Below, piece by piece: positions 21,716-32,279 of a stretch of 64,000 nucleotides of DNA. This DNA is from Eonycteris spelaea (Eukaryota; Chordata; Mammalia; Chiroptera; Pteropodidae). A program made the translations under genes and the position numbers. The notes under the pieces are model-generated. The model saw nothing but the letters and a program-made list of their open reading frames with translations, ran no database searches and was not told where the DNA came from. The DNA lies in assembly GCA_003508835.1 (NCBI GenBank), contig PUFA01000066.1, positions 3,038,001-3,102,000 on the forward strand, given 5' to 3'. Positions within the stretch are counted from its first letter, which is position 1; every line of letters begins with the position of its first letter.

Positions 21716-22315
21716 TTCTCTGGGAGGCATTGGCCCAGTTCCACCTACAGTCATCTTCTGTGCCAGTAGCATATTGGGAAGGTCCACGCTGTCCCAGGTC
21801 GGGGGTGTTGGTGACTGGGACCCAGCTCATTCCCTTGAGTCGTCCAGCAGGATGAGCTCTGCCCTTCCTCCTAGCAGCCCTCAACGGGGAAGGCCAAATA
21901 CACTGTCTGGCCAGAGTCAGTGGGAACAGGATGTCCTGGTCCTGTTGCCCTGGCTGGACCCATTGAGCTATTTCGGGGCACATTTATTGATGGGACACGA
22001 GTGCCTGCTGAACTCCTGATTCCAGAGGAAGGACCAAGGCTGGCCTAGGATGGCTCTGCTTCTCCAGGCCCTTGGCCGGCCTGAGGCAGGCATCATCTGT
22101 GTCCTGCCTACACCCCAGGCCAAGGGTGTAGCCTGAGCTGACTGGCTTTGGGAAAGGCGAGGGTCCTCAGTAGTGTGGGCAGATGCTGGGGGTCATGTGG
22201 ACTACTGTTTCCCAAAATTCTGGAGCCAATCCGATTTACCCAGAATGAACACAGGACCAGGTTTTGCAGTCGGACGCAGCTGCGTCCCCTGCTAGCAATC
22301 TTACCTGGGAAGGCC
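21716..22315. other. Unique stretch
   Basis: No gene or repeat recognised; 22240-22315 may be the decayed 5' part of the next MIR. Confidence 0.45.
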
Positions 22316-22317
22316 AG

Positions 22318-22462
22318 GTCAGTTTTTGGAGGCTCAGTCTCCCTGTCTGTAGAATGGAGTTGATTGTGATAATCCTCACTCACAGGGAGGGTGTGGGGCT
22401 TAAATGAGATACGCGTGCATCTAAAAGCCTGGCAAACAGGAAATACTCAATAATTAATAATT
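22318..22462 (+). repeat. MIR SINE
   Basis: 'ggctcagtctccctgtctgt', 'agaatggagttgattgtgat', 'gcttaaatgagatacg'. Opposes the next MIR, making an inverted pair. Confidence 0.87.
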
Positions 22463-22479
22463 TTGCAAGGGCTGATTGA

Positions 22480-22682
22480 CAGCTGATGCTTATGGTGAGT
22501 TTAGCATGAGCTAGGCACTGGGCCAAATTATTGATCTGTTTTATCTCATTTCATGCCATTATTATCCCTTTATACAGATAAGGAAATTGGAGCTCAGAAA
22601 GATACATGACTTATCCAAGGTCACACTACAAGTATGTGGCAGAAAGACCTGCCTTGGAACTCAGACCACAAGAGGGCACAGG
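22480..22682 (-). repeat. MIR SINE, near full length
   Basis: 'gcatgagctaggcactgggc', 'tacagataaggaaattggag', 'tatccaaggtcacactacaa'. Confidence 0.93.
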
Positions 22683-23250
22683 GCTGGTCCTGAGTCCCAG
22701 GGCCAGGCCCCCAAGTCCTAGGAGATGGTTACACAGGTCTCATAAACAACGCCTTGGTCCCTGCCATCCCGTATTCACCCCGGTCATTCCTCAGTCCTGG
22801 GGAGTGGCCTCCTGGCCCTTCTGCATGACGGGAATCCAGAAACCAAAGGTTCTAGAATATTCTTTTGACCCTCCTCCCTCCACTCAGTGTTATTTTGTTT
22901 TTCTGGTTTATTGGCAAAAAGTCTCCCAGAAACCGACTGCGTTGGCAAAGGCCCCTGGCTGACCTGAAGGGGCGTTTTGCCGTGTGTGCTGGGGCAGGGT
23001 GCTGGGCGTGAGGAGCAGAGAATAGGGGGCTCCTGCACCTGTGCGACCCAAGGCCGGAAGTGGATGCAGTGTTTCCTTCCTGGGGTGCTCTGTGTGGCCT
23101 GCACCTGTTTACGAGTCACTCCAGTGCTTGAGGGTACACGCCAGCCTCCTTCGGCTGAAAGAAGCAGCCCTTTGAGAGACCTGCCCTTCTGCCTTTCTAG
23201 TTGTCTCTCCCGGCCCTGGACCGCCCTCCCGCATCATCCTCCAAAAAGGC
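22683..23250. other. Unique stretch
   Basis: No gene or repeat recognised with confidence. Confidence 0.45.
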
Positions 23251-23254
23251 GATG

Positions 23255-23425
23255 CTGTTCCCTGCATCCAGGCCTTTGCCCCGCTGTTCCCTCTCCCTGG
23301 AATGCTGTTCCTCCGTCCTCCACCTGCCAGATGCTTCTCCTTCCACCTGTGACTCCTGCACAGTGAAGCCTTCCCAGAACACCCCCTCCCGAGCCCCCAA
23401 CAGCATTTTCCCCACCCTAGCCCCT
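23255..23425 (+). repeat. L2 LINE fragment
   Basis: 'ccaggcctttgccccgctgt', 'cctggaatgctgttcc', 'gcacagtgaagccttcccag' are consecutive L2 landmarks. Confidence 0.85.
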
Positions 23426-23609
23426 CACTTGAGGTTGCCATAGCAACAGAGAGACACTCCCTCCAGAACTACCTTGTACCCTAGACGCCAAGGCCCAGCT
23501 GGTGAGTTGACACCTCCATGTGAGTGTAACGCAGGGTCCTCAAACTTCATGAACTGGTACCTCCCCCACCCCCACCCCCGTCCGCTGCAATCCTGGCCAC
23601 GCCCACTAG

Positions 23610-24335
23610 TCTTCTCATCTCAGGAAGGGTGCCGCCCCTCACTCGGGCCCAAACCCGAAGGCATATGTGAGTCCCTGTTCCCTCGCCCCACACATCCCGT
23701 CCATCAGAAGTCCTGTCGACTTAACTGCCAACTATATCCCGAATCCATGTTCTTGTCACCATCGTTTCAGCCACCACAATGGTGCAGGCAGCCACCATCC
23801 TCACATGCCTGGACTATAACAGTTCTCTCCTCCCTAGTCTCTTGGCTTCCAGCTTTGCTCGACTCCACCCATCACGATCAGAGAAAACTTTTTAAAAGAA
23901 AATTAAGTCATGTCACACACTTACTCAAAATTCTCTAGAACTCCCTATCCATCTTAGAATGAAATTCCTCCTCCTCAAACATGGCCTATATGACCTTGTA
24001 GGATCTGACCTTTGCTCACCTTCTTAACCTCATCCCTGTCCTCTTCCCTCACTAACTCTGCTACTGCCGCACTTGCCTCCTCTCTGTTCCTGAACTAACA
24101 AGTTTGTTCCTGTCCCTTGGCAGAAACATTCTCTCTCCTTCACCTGAACCTTTTCCTGCCAGATATCTGTCTGGCTCACTCCTTCTTGCTTCATTCAGGT
24201 CTCTGCTCAAATATCATCTCAGAGAAGATGCCCATGACCTGCCCATCTAACATACTCCCCTCCATCACCACCTATCCCTCTACCTGCTTTATTTTCCTTC
24301 GTCGCGGTTGTTATTGTCTGACATGTACATCTTAT
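23610..24335 (+). repeat. L2 LINE, about 725 bases, best-preserved sense copy
   Basis: 'atcagaagtcctgtcgactt', 'actatatcccgaatccatgt', 'atggcctatatgaccttgta', 'ggctcactccttcttgcttc', 'cttcgtcgcggttgttattg'. The matching 3' tail lies at 24785-24895, beyond an insert. Confidence 0.92.
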
Positions 24336-24344
24336 TCCTGGTAC

Positions 24345-24780
24345 ATTTTTTTGAATCGAGGTTGCTGCTAAATGTTTAACCGCTGGCTTTCTGCAAGGCA
24401 GGGAGCTCCGATGTTTACATTTGCCAATTTCTGTGGTGTAAATACTCCCACCGTGGTCAGTTTCAAGCTGGCAACTCGACTTCACGGAAAGCGGAGTTGG
24501 GAAGCGATTCACAGGGGCACACGGTTTCATACCATGTCCACCTTGTCAGATAGTACCTGACAATATGACACCGTAGATGTCACTGGCCTCAAGAACAAAG
24601 AAAAATAGTAAAATCATTAGAAGGAGATGAGTTTTGAGTAGTTGTTACCTTTGTTTTTATTATACTTATTTAGTTGTAAGTTCATATAATTTGATTTCTA
24701 ATGATAGTCGCGGGGGCAACCAGCTTGCAGGATTCGTGAGCCCGTACGAGCTGGCTCCAGCTCACCACTCGGTATAAGCA
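24345..24780. mobile_element. Unidentified insert inside L2
   Basis: About 430 bases separate the L2 body (to 24335) from its tail (24785). The insert has 'ttgctgctaaatgtttaacc', 'tctgtggtgtaaatactccc', 'tttcataccatgtccacctt' and an AT-rich end. No copy of it occurs elsewhere in the window. It has no long frame. It could be a known old repeat I cannot name or a lineage-specific element; target-site duplications are not obvious. Confidence 0.5.
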
Positions 24781-24784
24781 ACGT

Positions 24785-24897
24785 GAGGACAGGAACATTG
24801 TCCATCTTGTGCCCTGCCGTTTCCCTGGGACCTAGACTGGTAGGAGGAGCCCCTAGTAGGTGCTCAGCCCCTATTTGTTTGAACGTGTTATAATGCA
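24785..24897 (+). repeat. L2 LINE 3' tail, detached part of 23610-24335
   Basis: 'aacattgtccatcttgtgcc' then 'ctagtaggtgctcagcccct'. Confidence 0.75.
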
Positions 24898-24904
24898 TCT
24901 ATTT

Positions 24905-25235
24905 GCATCAGAGAGCACAGACTGTTTGCCTCCATCACCTTGACTCTGTGGGCTGAGTCCAGCCCACAAATGGTTTCATTTGGCACTCAAAATGTTTTTA
25001 ACATTTAACAAAATTTGTTGCCAACATTTAAAAGTCAAGAGATTTTAGCAGGAAATTTCACATAAATCTAGATTTGCAGTTTCTCTTAAAAAGTCAGATG
25101 CTCTAGGCACGCTGGGCCTGATGCCCTCATGACGACAGAGGTTGGAGCTGTGGAGTAGTCACACACTTCATGAGCTTGCCTAGTTTGCCGCAGTCCACAC
25201 CCCTCCCTGTCGCCTCTCACTGGGCCCTCCTCATA
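24905..25235 (+). repeat. Ancient interspersed repeat, family C
   Basis: 'ttgttgccaacatttaaaag', 'tcaagagattttagcagg', 'aggcacgctgggcctgatgc' and 'gccgcagtccacacccctcc' parallel, in order, the copy at 43865-44160. Unnamed. Confidence 0.6.
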
Positions 25236-25329
25236 CATTTACATAACCAGCTGGGCCCTGGAGATATTTGAGCTGTCATTGCCATATTAGCCTCCATTCT
25301 CATGCTTGTCATGGTGTCCTCGCCAGACT

Positions 25330-25425
25330 GACGACTGGGACTGGGCCTTCATTCCTGCTACAGAGCCTTGCACACAGTAGGCCCACAAGTCCTGGAATTT
25401 ACTTAAATGTTTGTTGTCTAACGAA
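25330..25425 (+). repeat. L2 LINE 3' end
   Basis: 'gcacacagtaggcccacaag' after a degraded tail. Confidence 0.6.
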
Positions 25426-25429
25426 TCCC

Positions 25430-25968
25430 AACCCCCTAGCTACCCTAACTGGGGCAGACACTAAATCCAAGCCCCGACCGGAATGTGACAAAGAGGTTGG
25501 CCAAGGCCAGGGTTTAAATATATCCCAGGGCTGGTCAGCTGGGAGCACTCAGAGGTGTTGAAACAAGAGGGCAAAGCCTGGCCAGAGGCCAGGCCCCCCT
25601 CCCCCACTTCGCTGTGTGTGAATGTGGGCCACCAACGGTTCGTGGTGGGTGAGGAGACCGGGCCGCAGCCCCGCCCCCAGCGCCCTGCTTGGGAAAGGTC
25701 AGCACTAAGTTTATAATCAGCATCGGATGACATGACATAATTTTGCATAAAGGGTCACCAGGCAGAGCGTGAACGCAGGGCGGCCTCCCCTGGTGCTTCC
25801 ATGCCCTGGTCCCCTGGCATCTCCATCTGAGATGCTGCTTACTTACCCAGTGGTATTCCTACGGCCTTCAGAGCCACCATCCAGCCCGCCGGAGCCATGG
25901 TTAAAAATAATGGTCACAGCACAGTCCCCCGGGGGACAGCCAGCATGGTGGCTGGCCAGGGGAGGAGT
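25430..25968. other. Unique stretch
   Basis: No gene or repeat recognised. Confidence 0.5.
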
Positions 25969-25971
25969 GAG

Positions 25972-26165
25972 CCCTGATTGAGCCGCCCGCTGGGTGCCAG
26001 GCACTGCAGAGGCATTAGCTCATTAAGCCTTAGGAGGGAGGGAGCGCCATCCCATTTACAGGTGGGGAAGTTGAGGCCGGGGGATCCAATCACTGGTGCC
26101 AAGTTTCCTGGTGAGTTCGTGGCAGCACTGGCGTTCAGGTCCGTGAGACTCAAGTGGCAAGAAGT
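25972..26165 (-). repeat. MIR SINE
   Basis: 'gctgggtgccaggcactgca', 'tacaggtggggaagttgagg' and a degraded distal end. Confidence 0.87.
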
Positions 26166-26299
26166 CAGGAGCTTCTCGCTTCACTCCGCTGGTCCCTGAG
26201 TCCCTGGAACAGGGTCTGGGCCTTAGCCAGCACTGTGAGGCAGCTCCCACCCACCATGTCCAAAACCTGCCTTTCCCGCCGGCTTCCCAATGGGAAGTC

Positions 26300-27025
26300 C
26301 TCGTGGAGCTGACATTTTGGAGTTGGGGTGGAGCGGGGGATAAACGTGAAGTAAATGAATATATTGTGTTTCAGATGACAAGTGCTAAGGAGAAAAATAA
26401 ACCAGGGAAGGGAGAGGGAGAGTCTCAGGTACAGATCTAAATGCGGGAGGTCGACGAGGCCTCGCTGAGCAAATGTTTGAGGACAGACTTGAAAGAGGTG
26501 AGGGCTTGAGCAATGCGGATGACTGGAGGCAGACATTCGCAGCAGGGAAGCGGCAAGGGCAAAGGTCCCGAGGCTGGACTGCGCACGGCTTGTGTGAGGA
26601 CGACCAGGGTGGCTGGTCAGCATGAGCGTGGGGCAGGGGGGGGGCAGCGAGGGCAGGGGGAAGGTCGTGCAGAGCCTTACACATCATAGGAAGCACGCAG
26701 ACGTTTCTCTGGGGTAGACGGGAGCCGCGGAGGGTCCCGAGCAGAAGAGGGCATGGTCTGACCCAGGTTCTGAAAGGACCCAACCGACTATGAGTGGAAA
26801 GTGGACTGTCAAGGCCGAGGAGGGAGAGGGGACAACCAGAGAGGGGGGGACTGCAATGGTCCAGGCCAAAGATGATGGTGACTGGGCCCAGGGGGTGGCC
26901 AAGCAGGTGGGGAGACGCCCATGGTCTCGCCTTCCGGATTCGTGCTGAAGGTGGAGCCGACAGGACACACTGCCGGACCACACGTGGCAGAAAGCAAGGA
27001 GCCACGCGACTCCAGGTTCTAGGCT
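26300..27025 (-). repeat. L2 LINE, antisense, about 725 bases
   Basis: 'gacaagtgctaaggagaaaa', 'gcaaatgtttgaggacagac', 'gggcaaaggtcccgaggctg', 'caatggtccaggccaaagat', 'ctgaaggtggagccgacagg'. This explains the long open frames on the minus strand here: they read L2 sense sequence in its 3' region and show no enzyme motifs. A G9 run is at 26636-26644. Confidence 0.92.
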
Positions 27026-27259
27026 GAGCCACAGGAGGGACAGAGCTGCCGCCTCGCAGAGGACCCGTGCACTGTGCTGGCTCCCACGAGAGGACAGACG
27101 TGGAGCGGCCCTTCTCCAGGGCCACGTGGGGCCTGAGCAAAAGCCCTCCCACACTATGGAGGGCTTTGCTTTCTGAAATCCCTTCTGCTTCAGATCGGAA
27201 TTCTCCCCAGCTCCTCTTCTTCCCCTCAATGCCTGAAGAGCAGCAGATTCTTCTAGAGC

Positions 27260-27480
27260 CTTCGCCGTGTGCCTGGCAAGATCCTAGCCTTTGCACTTGG
27301 GAACTCGTTTGATGATCACAGCAATTCAAAAAGATGGGCACTATGATTCCATCCATCTCGTGAATGGAAAAACGAAGGCCCAGAGAGGTTAAGGCACTTG
27401 TCCGGGATCCCACAGCTAGCAAGTGGCAGAGGCAGGATTTGACCCCAGGACTCATGCTTGTAACCTCTGTACTGTCTCAT
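27260..27480 (-). repeat. MIR SINE, near full length
   Basis: 'tcgtttgatgatcacagcaa', 'cagagaggttaaggcacttg', 'agctagcaagtggcagaggc'. Confidence 0.94.
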
Positions 27481-27639
27481 GAGGAGCTCGCCATTGACCA
27501 TGAGGCGACAAACTGGGCTGGGGCATTGGGGTAGGGAGCAGAAGGCTTGCATCGCGGGGACAGCTGTTATCCTCTGAGCACTGCCCATGCCCAGGGCTGT
27601 ACCTATGCTCTGTGCTGCCCGTCAGCTGAAGGGGTGAAA

Positions 27640-27770
27640 TTATGATGATTGCACCCATTCTACAGATGAGGAAACTCGAGCTCAGAGAGAGGGTGTGCCA
27701 TGTCCAAAGCCACACAGCCAGGCATGAGAAGCTAGGGTTCTGGGACTCGGGACCTCATCTTGTCCCTGCC
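27640..27770 (-). repeat. MIR SINE
   Basis: 'attctacagatgaggaaact', 'ccaaagccacacagccaggc'. Confidence 0.93.
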
Positions 27771-28025
27771 TCCACACTTCCTGTGCCTTGGTAGCGAGGG
27801 GAGTGCTCAGGGGTTTGGTGGCCATGATGAGTGTCCTTCCAGCGGGCTGGCACTGGATAAGGAAACGGACTGAGGCTGGGGAGAGATCATTCAGGGACAG
27901 CACGGCTCTTTGGGCTCGTGGATTCTGTGCAGTGCAATCGACAGCTCTGAGGCCAGCTCTGAGGCGGGCGCCGCTGAGCGCGAGCGCGAGGTGGGCCCGA
28001 GCTGCCTCTGACGGCATAGGAAGTG
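27771..28025. other. Unique stretch with a short CpG cluster
   Basis: 27958-28000 packs several CpGs ('ggcgggcgccgctgagcgcg'). Too short for a CpG island by usual criteria; no transcript evidence can be read here. Confidence 0.5.
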
Positions 28026-28029
28026 GTGG

Positions 28030-28195
28030 CGTTTACATCAGGGTTCAGATCAAGAGCAGCTCAGAGGGGCAGGTGCTCGTGAACCTTTCGCCTTGGGCAG
28101 CCTCTTTACCTTCCCAAACCTCAGTTTGCCCCTCTGCGAAATGAGTCAATAATGCCTGTGTCAGAAGGCTGTTGTCAGGACTGACCCTGGGCACC
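28030..28195 (+). repeat. MIR SINE
   Basis: 'aacctttcgccttgggcagc', 'aacctcagtttgcccctctg'. Confidence 0.85.
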
Positions 28196-28369
28196 AGGGG
28201 GGGCTCCCTCCACCTTCAACTGCTCACTGCTGTTTTCCAGAACAGGAAGAGCCCAGGATTCATCGCATTGTAGATGCTCTGGGGGCCCATGGTTTGCTGG
28301 ATGTTTGAAAAAAAAAATTAATGAACTTCTTTGGGTCTTATTTTCTTCACCTGTGAAGTCAGTATTTCC

Positions 28370-28558
28370 CAACTACTTTACATGTACACAGGACCTCTCC
28401 ATCACCTGGAGAGGTGAGTACTGAGATCGTCTTTACTGAATAAGAAATTGATGCTCAGAGAGGCTGTGAGACCTAACCAAGGTCGCAGAGCTAGGAAGGG
28501 AGGAAGCGGCGATTTGAACCTGAGTCCTTCTGCCTCCTGAGCATTAGCTCTCCAGTCA
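28370..28558 (-). repeat. MIR SINE
   Basis: 'actgaataagaaattgatgc', 'ccaaggtcgcagagctagga', 'cgatttgaacctgagtcctt'. Confidence 0.9.
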
Positions 28559-28564
28559 CGAGGC

Positions 28565-28815
28565 TGAAATGGTAACAGCTGGAATTTCATTGAGCTCTTA
28601 TTCTAGTCCATGCACCCGTCCCAGCTCTGACATGTATGAACTGCTATTAATCTTGACCTCCATCGGATGCGACAGGTGCTGTTTTCTTCTCATTTTCCGC
28701 ATAAAGAAAGCGGTTACGTAACTTACACGTGGTCACGGAGCGAGTAATTTACAAAACCAAGGTTCAGACTCAGGCGGTCAGACGGCTCCAGAGTCCACGG
28801 TCTTCAGCCACGACC
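28565..28815 (-). repeat. MIR SINE, CpG-rich
   Basis: Second antisense MIR directly after the previous one: 'ggaatttcattgagctctta', 'cattttccgcataaagaaag', 'acacgtggtcacggagcgag', 'ctccagagtccacggtcttc'. About 14 CpGs fall in its right 150 bases, which is odd for so old an element. Confidence 0.85.
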
Positions 28816-28819
28816 GGCT

Positions 28820-28888
28820 GCTCGTGGGGGTTAGCGGGGAGCACACAGCACAGTGCCTCGCACCGTCAGCGCTTAATAAATCGTTAAA
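28820..28888 (+). repeat. L2 or MIR 3' end
   Basis: 'cacagcacagtgcctcgcac' and 'gcgcttaataaatcgttaaa'. Confidence 0.7.
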
Positions 28889-28889
28889 C

Positions 28890-29300
28890 CTTTGAAAAGC
28901 GTGAAGAGGTGGCAGAGCTTTCCTATTCTAAACCACGCTGAGGGCTCACTGGTGAATTCACCGTTCCCTTATTCTGTCCCTCCCCATCGGCCCCACTTGC
29001 TAGCGGGGAGGCTGCCCACGGCCCATTTCCCCACCCCCACCCCGGCTTCTCCTCCCTCTGGGAAAGTTCTGTGCAGCGTCCACGGGTCACGGGGCTGCTG
29101 GCCAGAGAGTTGGCTAGAGCTGAGTCTGGCCAGGTTATCGGGTTTCGTGGTCAGCCACCTTCGCCCCTGACCAGAGCTGTCTTTCCAAAACAGAACATTT
29201 AGTCACCGCCTGTCCCTGTGCTCAGCTGTCCTTGTGCCCCTGACCTCGCTTCCCGCCCCCGCCCAGGGTTTTTCCTGGTATCCTTGTCTCTTACTGACAT
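28890..29300. other. Unique GC-rich stretch
   Basis: No gene or repeat recognised; a faint L2-like pyrimidine-rich part at 29190-29260. Confidence 0.4.
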
Positions 29301-29304
29301 CTCG

Positions 29305-29475
29305 CGAAGATGACCAGAGTCGAGAAAGACAGTCAGAGAAAGAGAAACTGAGAGGCCGAGAGAGAAACTGTGAGAGAATCCGAGGGACTGTCCGATTCTG
29401 AAGAAGAGCAAGAGAGACAGATCATGAGAGAGACTGAAAGAGGAGACAGTCAGACAGAGAGACATGGAGAGACGG
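29305..29475. repeat. Purine-rich (GAGA-like) low-complexity tract
   Basis: About 170 bases made mostly of GAGA, GACA and AGAGA words on the plus strand. Confidence 0.8.
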
Positions 29476-29629
29476 CGGGAGCCTCGCGGATACCCTCTGC
29501 CCTCCGAGGCTCCTCCAGTGGCGGCGTCTGCACCCTCGGCTCCCCTTCCGATGGGTCTTGACCTTCCCCCAAGGCAGCAGCACCTTCTCTTAACCACCCC
29601 CTCCCCAGCCCAGCATGTCCCTGCAGATA

Positions 29630-29875
29630 CCCAACCTGCTAATCCCCTTTCCTCTAGGAAGCCCATCCCGCTTCCCCGTCCTTCGATATTCGCTAACTGC
29701 GTTTACCTCGCTGTCCTGCTGGCGACTGCCTATAGGTTTGTCTTCTTCACTGGAGGGTCAGCTCCTCGAAGGCAGGGACTGGATCCGTCTTGCTCACCCT
29801 GGATCCCTGCACCCAGCACAGTGCCTGACACGTAGCATGTGCTCGATAAATATTGGCCGAATGAAGAATTAAACC
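29630..29875 (+). repeat. L2 LINE 3' end
   Basis: 'tcctcgaaggcagggactgg', 'acccagcacagtgcctgaca', 'gtgctcgataaatattggcc'. First of a series of L2 tails in one orientation. Confidence 0.9.
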
Positions 29876-29984
29876 AGCCGCTTGTGTGTCACCTTAAAGG
29901 AGCCGTCCTTGATAGCTCTGACTGTTGTCTGCGTCCCATTGTGTGATTATCTGCTGTAGGGTCCGTGTTTGCTCTGTCTCAGAG

Positions 29985-30080
29985 AGATAGTTTGTTGTTG
30001 TTCAGCCCTGCTTCCCAGGGGCCCGGAACAGAATAGGTACTCGGATATTGGTGGAATGAATGAATGATCGAATGCATTCA
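29985..30080 (+). repeat. L2 LINE 3' end
   Basis: 'agaataggtactcggatatt' then GAATGAATGAATGA. Confidence 0.75.
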
Positions 30081-30129
30081 TCACTAGCCATCTGGAAGTT
30101 TTAAATCTCGTATTTGAATCCATTTGCAC

Positions 30130-30340
30130 ACAGCTGAAACGCTCCCTCATTACCCTTCGAATCAAACCTGAGTCCGTCCTTCCTAAGGCCTATGAGGGCT
30201 CCCATGATCCCGCCACCGTCTCCGGCCCGGCGTCCGCCCTTCTCCTCCTCCCTCCCACTTGCACCGATGTCTCCCTTCCCCAGGGCACCATACATGGCAG
30301 ACATTCCCGGCCACCCCCTCTGCACCCCCTTGTAAGTCAT
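30130..30340 (+). repeat. L2 LINE internal fragment
   Basis: 'ccttcctaaggcctatgagg', 'gctcccatgatcccgccacc' and 'gcagacattcccggccaccc' fit the L2 part upstream of the tail. Confidence 0.7.
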
Positions 30341-30648
30341 GTCACAGGAGCTGTTATTTTGTTTTGTGAACAAGCCTGCGTGGAAAAATGGGGCACGTTT
30401 GTACAAACAACCTCAATGTCATCAGTGGACCTTGGTCACTGTGGGACAGCCTGCGGGTTCAGCCGGCCAGCTGCCCAGGGCCTTGTCCTGAGTCAGTGTT
30501 TGAGTCCTAGCTTCAAAAGGGCTGGCTGGATAGGAAGGAGGGGGGTTCCTGGGGGCCCATGGGTCTGCCCTTCACCTTCTGGAAGACAAGGGATGCCAGA
30601 GGCTGTGGGGACCCTGGATAGGGTTAACTGAGCAGACCCCACTCATCG
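30341..30648. other. Unique stretch
   Basis: No gene or repeat recognised. Confidence 0.4.
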
Positions 30649-30649
30649 C

Positions 30650-30862
30650 TTCAGGCTCAGACCAAGCCTTACCTCCTCCAGGAAGCTCCCCTGCTCTCCT
30701 CCTAATTGCAGCTCATATCACATTCTGCTGAAACTCTCCACTGGACTGTGCTCTCAGTGGTGAAAGCCAAGTCTTTTACATCTCGATGTCCCCAGAGGCA
30801 CGGTCTGGCATGTGGGAGGCATCAGCAAATGTGCGGAATGAACGAAATGATGATTGAATGAG
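30650..30862 (+). repeat. L2 LINE 3' end
   Basis: 'aagccttacctcctccagga', 'gtctggcatgtgggaggcat' and a GAATGAACGAAATGA end. Confidence 0.82.
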
Positions 30863-30879
30863 CACTTCCTGCCTTAGTT

Positions 30880-31010
30880 CAGATTTACTTCTGTCTCTCA
30901 CTAGGAGGGGAGCCCAAGGACCTCGTCTCCTTCATCTTTGTTCCCCAGGGTTTAACACTGCTTGACATATAGGAGGCAGCATGGAATATGTGTGGAATAG
31001 ATGAATGAAC
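30880..31010 (+). repeat. L2 LINE 3' end
   Basis: 'tcactaggaggggagcccaa', 'tgcttgacatataggaggca', 'gatgaatgaacgacc'. Directly follows another L2 tail. Confidence 0.82.
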
Positions 31011-31029
31011 GACCTTTTCTACCATCCGT

Positions 31030-31165
31030 CATATCTGTCTCTCCCGCTTTGCTGGGAGCTCTGTGAGGTCAAAGACCAAGTCTTAGTTTTTCCTAGTGCC
31101 TCTTAATCCAGCATAGGGCTTGGAACAAAGGAAATGCTTGGTAGGTATTTATTGGATGGATGGAT
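31030..31165 (+). repeat. L2 LINE 3' end
   Basis: 'tgggagctctgtgaggtcaa', 'aatgcttggtaggtatttat', leading into a GGAT repeat. Confidence 0.82.
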
Positions 31166-31222
31166 GGATTGGTGGATGAAAGAATGGATGGGTGTTTAGA
31201 TGATTGGGAGGATGGATGGTTA
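31153..31222. repeat. (GGAT)n simple repeat
   Basis: Imperfect GGATGGAT tract grown from the L2 tail. Confidence 0.85.
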
Positions 31223-31251
31223 GCTGGGCAATTCAGGATCCATTAAAGAGC

Positions 31252-31253
<2 letters not shown>

Positions 31254-31294
<41 letters not shown>
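31254..31294. repeat. (AC)20 microsatellite
   Basis: About 41 bases of perfect AC repeat. Confidence 0.97.
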
Positions 31295-31296
<2 letters not shown>

Positions 31297-31314
31297 CCTA
31301 AGCCCTGGGGCCAT

Positions 31315-31430
31315 CCCCTGAGGTAGGGGACAAACTTGAGGCTCAGAGAGGTAAAGTCATTGACCCTAGGTCATACTGCCAGGAGATAGAGAAGTCAAGA
31401 TTTAAGTCAAGATCCGTTTGATTCCAGAAC
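31315..31430 (-). repeat. MIR SINE
   Basis: 'aacttgaggctcagagaggt' and 'tcatactgccaggagataga'. Confidence 0.85.
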
Positions 31431-31564
31431 CAACTTGACCTGACCAGGCCTGCGGGGCAACCAAGAACCTGGCTTTCTCGGCGCTCGCTCAGGTGATTCG
31501 GGTGCACAGCCAGGCTGGGAACCCCAGGCCAAAGCGTGCTGTGAGGAGGACGTGCTGTCTTTGG

Positions 31565-31710
31565 GCCCAGCAGATCTGGTTCTAGTATTACCTCATAGCC
31601 TATTTCCCCATCTCTGAAATGGGGGTGATGGCAGTGCTTGATTTAGGGGATTCAGGAGGATGGAATGACCTAATCAAAGGGCCTGTGGGCAGTAAGCACT
31701 GGGGGAAAGT
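31565..31710 (+). repeat. MIR SINE, 3' part
   Basis: 'tatttccccatctctgaaat', 'ggatggaatgacctaatcaa', 'ggcagtaagcactg'. Confidence 0.78.
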
Positions 31711-32030
31711 CATGTGAGTGGTGCTGGCAGGATCACTGTCACTGGACTGGGGGCTGGTGGCCACCCTGTCCTTCTCATAGCTCCTCTGGGTGCAGACACA
31801 TTCCTGACCTCCTAGTTAAGAGCTTGAGACAAGCTGAAGAAGACCTTCTTGGAGCATTTGGAGGCGACAGCTTAGGAATGCAGAGCAGAGATGCTGGAGC
31901 GATTCTAGAAATACATCCCACAGGAGTGCACACGTCCACAGATATGTGACCAGCTGACCACTACCGTGAAGTTCATGACAGCAAAAGCCAAGAAACCAGC
32001 CTGATCATGGGAACAGCTGATGTGTATTTA
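31711..32030. other. Unassigned stretch
   Basis: 31900-32010 may be L1 3'UTR-like ('catgacagcaaaagccaaga'), too weak to call. Confidence 0.35.
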
Positions 32031-32032
32031 GA

Positions 32033-32268
32033 GCGGGTTTTCTCAACTCAGACAGATTAACATTTGAGGCCAGATAATTATTGTGTGTATTGGGGGAGGG
32101 GGTGTTGTCTGTTCTACATTGAAAGGTGTTTGGCAGCATTCTGGCCTCCACCTGCTGACACCAGTAGCACACCACCTCCCCCAGTTGACAACCAAAAGTA
32201 TCTTCAGACATTGCCAAAGACTCCCTGGGGGACGAAGTCACCCCAGGCTGAGAATCTCTGGTTTAGAG
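32033..32268 (-). mobile_element. MER20 (hAT-Charlie), antisense, near full length
   Basis: 'ttttctcaactcagacagat', 'ggtgtttggcagcattctgg', 'tcagacattgccaaagactc', 'ggctgagaatctctgg' run as the complement of MER20. Confidence 0.87.
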
Positions 32269-32279
32269 CTTGCTCTGCG

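Noticed and set aside
26385..27455. 356-codon open frame on the minus strand
   Set aside because: It reads through an antisense L2 and part of an antisense MIR. No domain or enzyme motif; low-complexity Ser/Pro/Leu composition is what GC-rich L2 sense sequence gives.
29199..29666. 155-codon minus frame with Ser/Leu-rich middle
   Set aside because: Spans the purine tract at 29305-29475; composition comes from the simple repeat.
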